Shown piece after piece: positions 7,837 to 11,262 of a DNA stretch of 11,262 bases. The notes below the pieces were generated by a model. The model searched no databases. It was not told the DNA's origin and saw nothing but the letters and a program-made list of their open reading frames with translations. The stretch lies in NCBI GenBank assembly GCA_016929735.1, contig JAFGID010000077.1, forward strand, positions 1 through 11,262, in the 5' to 3' direction. Both the position numbers and the translations under genes were made by a program. The DNA comes from Ignavibacteriales bacterium (lineage in GTDB: Bacteria > Bacteroidota > Ignavibacteria > Ignavibacteriales > Melioribacteraceae). Position 1 is the stretch's first letter. Each line of letters starts with the position of its first letter.

Positions 7837-9132
7837 ATGAGAAAAAACATTTTTACCTTTATTGCAGTACTATTTTTGAGTACTACCCTCTTTGGCCAGT
7901 GGACAAATGAGGGCGTATTTCCTGCAGATAGCTCCTTACAGGCAAACACTGGGGTTCATGGAGCAGTTGTAACACCTGACGGTAATGTTTGGATTGCACC
8001 TTACAGATCATATGTTGCTGATAGCGTTTACAATCCTGATAGCGGAAGAAAATTTCTATGCAGACCAGTGTACGTTTTCCAACCAGATGGAACACCTCTT
8101 GATACAATTAGAAGTATCGTTGTTGGTGGTACAACAAGAGTATTTCTAAACAGCAATGTTGGATTATCACTCGACCATAATGGTAATGTTATGCTGGCAA
8201 GTTACAATGAAGTTTTCAAAATTAATTACCAGACTTATGAAGGTATTGCTTGGGTTGATTTAGCTAATCATGGTTTATCTGGTGTTTCTATTTGCGCTCC
8301 AGGTGCTGTTGAGAATGGAGATGTTTATGTCGTAAGCGTATTTCCAGCAAAACCTGTTGTCCATTTAGATTCTAATTTGGTTTACATTGACAATGCTCTT
8401 GATTCATACGATGAAGATTATGGTAGAGACTTTGCTGCAAAATCAAGTGGCGACACAACTTGGTTATTCTTCCCTCGTTATACAGGTCTATGGATTTATG
8501 AAAAAATCGGTGATTTCGGAACATTCGCGCTCGTTGATTCATTAAAAGGTCCTAGTCCAGAAACAATTAAATTTGACCCAGTTGATGGAAATGTATGGTT
8601 AAGTGGTGGTGGTTTTTCAAATTTACCACAAGCGCCATATAAACCAAATGTTTGGTATAAATTTGATTTATCAACAAAAACGGCTATTGACAGTATGCAT
8701 TGGAATTTCGAAGTTGGCGGTACCCCTGCCAATGAAAGACCAAGAGCATTTGCTATTAGTGATGATGGTATGGAAGCATGGTGTGGTTGCTTTGGCTCAA
8801 GCACTTATCGTCCAGTTCAAAAATTCTCAAAGATTGTCGGTATCCAACAAGACGAGAACATACTTCCAACTGGTTATACTTTAAGCCAAAACTATCCAAA
8901 CCCATTTAACCCATCGACACAGATTACATTTGCAATCCCTGAAGCAGGTATGGTTACTGTAAAAGTATATAACATGCTTGGTCAAGAAGTTGCAACATTG
9001 GTTAACGAACAGTTGAATGCTGGTCAATTCACAACAACATTTAGTGCCGCTACCTTAGCATCAGGAACTTACATTTACGAATTAAGAGTAAACGATGTTA
9101 GATTAGCAAATAAGATGTTGTTACTCAAGTAA
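7837..9132 (+). CDS. T9SS-sorted secreted protein with six-blade propeller-like region
   Basis: A 431-residue exported protein. Residues 1-20 are a signal peptide (LFG|Q). Residues about 25-340 show six segments resembling propeller blades near 43, 110, 155, 199, 243 and 303, for example TPDGNVWIAPY, DHNGNVMLASY, DPVDGNVWLSGG and SDDGMEAWCG; the family resembles the two-component-regulator-type propeller repeat. A canonical T9SS type A sorting domain covers about 346-431: GYTLSQNYPNPFNPST, VTVKVYNMLGQEV, then a SGTYIYELR strand and a short LLLK end. The product should cross the outer membrane by the T9SS. The preceding lipoprotein has a similar blade count, so the two may be related by duplication or work as a pair. 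It is the last gene before a strong terminator. Ligand and activity are unknown. Confidence 0.87.
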   Translation: MRKNIFTFIAVLFLSTTLFGQWTNEGVFPADSSLQANTGVHGAVVTPDGNVWIAPYRSYVADSVYNPDSGRKFLCRPVYVFQPDGTPLDTIRSIVVGGTTRVFLNSNVGLSLDHNGNVMLASYNEVFKINYQTYEGIAWVDLANHGLSGVSICAPGAVENGDVYVVSVFPAKPVVHLDSNLVYIDNALDSYDEDYGRDFAAKSSGDTTWLFFPRYTGLWIYEKIGDFGTFALVDSLKGPSPETIKFDPVDGNVWLSGGGFSNLPQAPYKPNVWYKFDLSTKTAIDSMHWNFEVGGTPANERPRAFAISDDGMEAWCGCFGSSTYRPVQKFSKIVGIQQDENILPTGYTLSQNYPNPFNPSTQITFAIPEAGMVTVKVYNMLGQEVATLVNEQLNAGQFTTTFSAATLASGTYIYELRVNDVRLANKMLLLK

Positions 9133-9142
9133 TTTCAATAGC

Positions 9143-9174
9143 CAGTGATCAGTAGTCAGTAGTCAGTGGTCAGT
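9143..9174. repeat. degenerate 7-bp tandem repeat (CAGTRRT), about 4.6 copies
   Basis: Units CAGTGAT, CAGTAGT, CAGTAGT, CAGTGGT and a partial CAGT run head to tail, starting 10 nt after the stop codon of the preceding gene and ending 13 nt before the terminator stem. Similar CAGTAGT-type heptamer runs occur between genes in several bacterial groups, such as the short tandemly repeated sequences of cyanobacteria (recalled, not searched). Copy number could vary between strains. Confidence 0.85.
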
Positions 9175-9187
9175 AAATTATTGATGA

Positions 9188-9218
9188 AAAGCCGGGTTGA
9201 GTAAACTCGGCTTTTTTT
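9188..9218 (+). terminator. intrinsic terminator of the five-gene operon
   Basis: AAAGCCGGGTT (9188-9198) pairs with AACTCGGCTTT (9204-9214) through one G-U wobble, closing an 11-bp stem on the 5-nt loop GAGTA. The stem runs into seven T residues (9212-9218). This is a textbook Rho-independent terminator, 55 nt after the stop codon of the T9SS propeller gene. The four A residues before the stem could give weak termination in the opposite direction. Confidence 0.92.
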
Positions 9219-9240
9219 AATCTGTGAGAATGACATTGTT

Positions 9241-9383
9241 GGGGCTGTCTCAAAAGTGATAAAAATGTCATTCCCACGTCCCGATAAAATCGGGAGGGAA
9301 TCCATTAACTTGTTGTTATACAATAAATTAAAAATTTTCTTTCACTTCTTTTTCCCTATAAATTACCCATTTGAGACAGCCCC
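9241..9383. mobile_element. 143-bp MITE-like element with perfect 14-bp terminal inverted repeats
   Basis: GGGGCTGTCTCAAA at 9241-9254 is matched exactly by its reverse complement TTTGAGACAGCCCC at 9370-9383. The interior carries a strong palindrome (9270-9301) and no credible gene. Ends of the form GGGGCTGTCTCAAA resemble those of some transposase-bearing insertion sequences (I recall IS1182-like ends; not verified), so this may be a non-autonomous or internally deleted relative. No target duplication is evident: the flanks are TGTT on the left and CAGT on the right. It may therefore be an old insertion, or its borders may be slightly off. An ATG-started frame of 61 codons crosses its right end, but I do not regard it as coding. 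Confidence 0.7.
9270..9301. repeat. REP-like interrupted palindrome inside the 143-bp element
   Basis: An outer stem ATTCCC (9270-9275) / GGGAAT (9296-9301) and an inner stem TCCCGAT (9279-9285) / ATCGGGA (9289-9295) enclose an AAA loop, with a 3-nt bulge (ACG) on the left arm only. The ATTCCC...GGGAAT frame recalls dispersed intergenic palindromes of other bacteria, for example neisserial dRS3, though no relationship is claimed. In RNA it would form a 13-bp hairpin. Confidence 0.75.
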
Positions 9384-9389
9384 CAGTTT

Positions 9390-9413
9390 AATCAGTGTCA
9401 TCTGCGTGCTATT
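9390..9413. repeat. possible dispersed intergenic motif between the two elements
   Basis: The 24-nt segment beginning AATCAGTGTCATCTGCG and ending in GCTATT is less A+T-rich than the sequence on its right and has no coding context. It gives the impression of a motif seen between genes in related genomes, but that is memory only; a self-comparison of the source genome would be needed to call it a repeat. Confidence 0.2.
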
Positions 9414-9438
9414 AAAAAACGGATTATTAAATTATTAT

Positions 9439-9565
9439 TAGAAGGCTTTGAAAAACCTTTCCGACTCGTCGGAAGAAATATCTCATTTTTGATTATAAAT
9501 GAGATACTTCAACCCGATAAATCGCGTTTTAGTATGACAGAATCCTAGTTTTTCAAAGTCTTCTA
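9439..9565. mobile_element. 127-bp MITE-like element with 18-bp terminal inverted repeats and internal hairpins
   Basis: TAGAAGGCTTTGAAAAAC at 9439-9456 and GTTTTTCAAAGTCTTCTA at 9548-9565 are reverse complements with one mismatch (17/18). Inside lie a TTCCGAC/GTCGGAA stem (9459-9465 with 9468-9474), a perfect 10-bp stem TATCTCATTT/AAATGAGATA (9479-9488 with 9497-9506) and a short CGAT-AA-ATCG stem (9515-9524), so the single strand could fold as a multi-armed structure. TTAT occurs directly outside both ends (9435-9438 and 9566-9569). Alternatively the ends are G9441 and C9563 with a flanking TA on each side, as produced by IS630/mariner-type transposases. No reading frame of note lies within it. 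Confidence 0.7.
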
Positions 9566-9596
9566 TTATTACATCATTTACTAACTCAATAAGATT

Positions 9597-9628
9597 TTTG
9601 CATTTGTTTATCAGTTTAGATATATTTG
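9597..9628 (+). promoter_or_regulatory. Bacteroidota-type promoter of the MntA-HepT pair
   Basis: TTTG at 9597-9600 is followed after 20 nt by TATATTTG at 9621-9628, an exact match to the TTTG / TAnnTTTG promoter layout known from Bacteroidota housekeeping sigma factors. Transcription would start near 9633-9636, about 40 nt before the antitoxin start codon. The promoter lies 31 nt to the right of the 127-bp element, so it is not supplied by the element itself. Confidence 0.55.
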
Positions 9629-9674
9629 TAAGGTAAAAACATTTCTTGAAATTAAATTTGTTAAAAAATATGAG

Positions 9675-9965
9675 ATGAAAACCTTAAAAGAAATAAAAGA
9701 AATTATAATAAAAAACAAAAAGCGATTGTTAATAAAATATCCTATTAGGGCTATAGCTATCTTTGGTTCTTATTCAAGAAATGAACAAAATAAACGCAGC
9801 GATTTGGATATAATGGTAGAGTTTAATGGTGATATCGGTATTCGATTTATTGACCTTGCAGATGAACTTGAAGAATTGCTTGGATTAAAGTTAGATGTAG
9901 TTTCCAAAAATGGAATTAAAGAAAGATATTATCAACAAATAAAATCAGAATTGATTTATGTCTAA
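9675..9965 (+). CDS. mntA: MNT-domain nucleotidyltransferase antitoxin (MntA-like)
   Basis: A 96-residue minimal nucleotidyltransferase, the usual size for this family. The catalytic signature GSX10DXD is complete: G31-S32, then D43 and D45 in the RSDLDIMVEF stretch. A third acidic residue, D74, lies in the LKLDVVS strand. In the characterised Shewanella system MntA transfers AMP units from ATP to a tyrosine of the HepT toxin and thereby silences it; the same role is inferred here from the partner gene. The stop codon overlaps the start of hepT (shared ATGTCTAA, 8 nt), so the pair is translationally coupled. No clear Shine-Dalgarno precedes the ATG at 9675. A two-codon frame (ATG AGA TGA, 9670-9678) overlaps it. 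The gene order is antitoxin first, the reverse of the Shewanella operon. Confidence 0.88.
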   Translation: MKTLKEIKEIIIKNKKRLLIKYPIRAIAIFGSYSRNEQNKRSDLDIMVEFNGDIGIRFIDLADELEELLGLKLDVVSKNGIKERYYQQIKSELIYV

Positions 9966-10293
9966 GCGTGAACAAAATCTACTTTTGCAGGATATGTTAG
10001 AATCCGCTATAAAGATTAAAAATTATATTAAAGGTGTTGATTTTGAGCAATTCAAAAATGATGATAAAACGGTAGATGCGGTTGTTAGAAATTTTGAAAT
10101 AATTATCGAAGCATCAACAAGAATTGATAGCGGATTTAAGAAGAAACATTCTAATATAGATTGGAAGCGATTGAAAGGATTTCGGAATAGAGTTGTACAC
10201 CATTATTTCGGTATAGATTATCAAATAGTTTGGTCAATAATTATCAATGATTTAGATGACTTGATTTCTCAAATCAAGGATTTGATTAATTAA
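9958..10293 (+). CDS. hepT: HEPN-domain (DUF86) ribonuclease toxin (HepT-like)
   Basis: A 111-residue, mostly helical protein of the HepT/DUF86 family. The catalytic RX4HXY motif is intact as R76-N-R-V-V-H81-H-Y83: R and H are the expected RNase residues, and Y83 is at the position that MntA AMPylates in Shewanella. Other family landmarks are the N-terminal DMLESAIKIKNYI helix, DAVVRNFEIIIEAS at about 40-53, and a C-terminal amphipathic helix after VW. The ATG at 9958 lies inside the antitoxin gene, so its translation should follow that of mntA. The likely target is RNA (some HepT cleave mRNA, others tRNA), but the substrate cannot be read from the sequence. The pair would act in phage defence, stress response or element maintenance. 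Both motifs are intact, which suggests an active system. Confidence 0.88.
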   Translation: MSKREQNLLLQDMLESAIKIKNYIKGVDFEQFKNDDKTVDAVVRNFEIIIEASTRIDSGFKKKHSNIDWKRLKGFRNRVVHHYFGIDYQIVWSIIINDLDDLISQIKDLIN

Positions 10294-10314
10294 CAAATAA
10301 TTCAAGAATTAAAA

Positions 10315-10338
10315 AATAATTTTTTATGTAAAATTATT
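10315..10338. terminator. A/T-only hairpin between convergent genes
   Basis: AATAATTTT (10315-10323) and AAAATTATT (10330-10338) form a perfect 9-bp stem on a 6-nt loop, in the 50-nt gap between the end of hepT and the end of the opposing hydrolase gene. The placement suits a shared bidirectional terminator, but the stem has no G-C pair and no long T-tract follows, so termination strength is doubtful. Confidence 0.3.
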
Positions 10339-10343
10339 CAATC

Positions 10344-11262
10344 TTACTCCCGTGCTATTATTCTTTTTACAAATCTTTTTACCATTCCCCAGTTAATTGA
10401 AAATTTTGGATTCACCTGTTGAACGGACAATTTATTACTATCAATTTCAATTTTATATTTAAAGGGATATTCGCTAAAATTACCCTCAAATCCACGAATT
10501 GCATCATAATTTAAGTTTACAAAGCTTATATATTCATCTTCCTTTTCAACAAAATAATAACCACGCGAAAACCAAATCAATGTTTGTATTTCTTCTGTAT
10601 TTTGTATATCGTAAATCAAATGTTTGTTTTTTCTAATATACTTAAATGGGATATAATCATTTCCATCAAACAAAGAATAATAACCTACTAAATATCCATC
10701 CGGCACCTCACAAACGCACCGCCAAAAAATAATATTCATTGGTGTGGGGTTAGTGGTATATCTTGAATAAACTATTTCCTGATTTTGAAATGATTTTTCG
10801 AATACATTATCTACGATAACTTTATTAACAATCGAAAATGACAGATACAATAAACTCAAATTAATAAAAATTATATTCAATATTTTTTTCTTTTTATATT
10901 TTTGAATGAAAATTAAGAAGAAAATATTTATAACTAGAGGAAGAGTAAAAAACGGATCAATAATAAAAATCGTATTCCACGCTACTTTGTAATTGCTGAA
11001 AGGTGCGAATAATTGTGTTCCATAATTTGTAAAACAATCAACGAACAGATGAGCAAGGATACTCGAAAACAATAATATGAACCAATGAATTAATTTTAAG
11101 TTTCGCTTTTTGTAAATTTTATAAAGTAGTAATCCAAGTAAAAATGAAATTGACCCTGCAAATAAAAGACTGTGGGAAAAACCGCGATGTATTTGAAGTT
11201 TTTCAATTTCATCAACAAAAGGTAAAATTGTAATATCAAGGTCAGGAATGATTCCGCCAATC
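10344..11262 (-). CDS. YdjM-like membrane metal-dependent hydrolase, 5' end beyond window
   Basis: The minus-strand frame is open from the window edge (first full codon at 11261) to the TAA at 10344-10346, giving 305 visible residues. Counting from 11261, the YdjM/PF04307-type landmarks are PDLD (6-9), HRGFSHS (25-31), HLFVD (71-75) and YGTQLFAPFS (80-89), followed by an IDPFFTLPL segment typical of the family. Hydrophobic segments at about 32-47, 57-75, in the DPFFT region and further on indicate several membrane passes. The remaining C-terminal part (roughly 160-305) is soluble-looking. E. coli YdjM is much shorter and LexA-controlled; longer relatives such as Bacillus YfhP exist, so the extension is not in itself odd. 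The exact reaction is unknown for the family. Starting at the TTG at 11072 would delete the PDLD and HRGFSHS motifs and is surely wrong. It converges on hepT and shows no functional link to it. Confidence 0.85.
   Translation of the reverse strand, partial: IGGIIPDLDITILPFVDEIEKLQIHRGFSHSLLFAGSISFLLGLLLYKIYKKRNLKLIHWFILLFSSILAHLFVDCFTNYGTQLFAPFSNYKVAWNTIFIIDPFFTLPLVINIFFLIFIQKYKKKKILNIIFINLSLLYLSFSIVNKVIVDNVFEKSFQNQEIVYSRYTTNPTPMNIIFWRCVCEVPDGYLVGYYSLFDGNDYIPFKYIRKNKHLIYDIQNTEEIQTLIWFSRGYYFVEKEDEYISFVNLNYDAIRGFEGNFSEYPFKYKIEIDSNKLSVQQVNPKFSINWGMVKRFVKRIIARE

Noticed and set aside
8496..8804. 102-codon minus-strand and 93-codon plus-strand (8603-8884) frames inside the T9SS propeller gene
   Set aside because: Both overlap a gene with clear signal peptide, blade repeats and sorting domain; they are out-of-frame shadows.
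9143..9174. CRISPR-like array
   Set aside because: The units are 7 bp with no spacers; it is a simple tandem repeat.
9256..9441. 61-codon plus-strand frame
   Set aside because: It begins inside the left part of the 143-bp inverted-repeat element, reads through its palindrome and right end, and has no ribosome binding site or recognisable protein features.
9241..9565. One composite transposon spanning both inverted-repeat elements
   Set aside because: The outer ends (GGGGCTGTC... and ...AGTCTTCTA) are not related to each other, and each element has its own matched pair of ends; no transposase lies between.

Overview
The window is A+T-rich (by eye about one third G+C in genes, lower between them). 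It looks like chromosome from a member of the Fibrobacterota-Chlorobiota-Bacteroidota group, most likely an Ignavibacteria-like lineage. The grounds are a TonB-dependent receptor with an N-terminal carboxypeptidase-regulatory-like domain, two proteins with C-terminal type IX secretion (T9SS) sorting domains (one with the YPNPFNPST opening familiar from Ignavibacteria and related candidate phyla), a PorV/PorQ-family barrel, and a TTTG-N20-TATATTTG promoter of the Bacteroidota type. The lineage is an inference; no rRNA or marker gene is present.

Positions 1-319 are a gene-free, very A+T-rich leader. Positions 335-9132 hold five same-strand genes with gaps of 19-51 nt, ending at a clear intrinsic terminator (9188-9218): (1) a TonB-dependent outer-membrane receptor; (2) a secreted protein with an FN3-like domain and a T9SS sorting domain; (3) a PorV/PorQ-family outer-membrane protein; (4) a lipoprotein with an IPT/TIG domain and a six-blade propeller-like region; (5) a T9SS-sorted protein with a second six-blade propeller-like region and the strongest ribosome binding site of the set. 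All four non-lipoprotein products have glutamine directly after the predicted signal peptidase I site, and the lipoprotein has an acidic C-D-E-D start. Together they read as one cell-surface unit: energised uptake, export and anchoring through T9SS/PorV-like machinery, and two surface propellers. The substrate cannot be told from the sequence.

Positions 9133-9674 are a gene-free repeat island. It contains a degenerate 7-bp tandem repeat, the terminator, a 143-bp element bounded by perfect 14-bp inverted repeats with an internal palindrome, and a 127-bp element bounded by 18-bp inverted repeats (one mismatch) with two internal hairpins and possible target duplications. Both elements look like miniature, transposase-less mobile elements. 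A promoter then leads into the next genes.

Positions 9675-10293 encode a MntA-HepT type toxin-antitoxin pair: an MNT nucleotidyltransferase antitoxin and an HEPN RNase toxin that overlap by 8 nt and have intact signature motifs. Converging on it from the minus strand (11262 to 10344) is a YdjM-like membrane metal-dependent hydrolase, cut by the window edge. Its reading frame stays open to the last base, well upstream of the TTG at 11072 that an ORF caller might choose.
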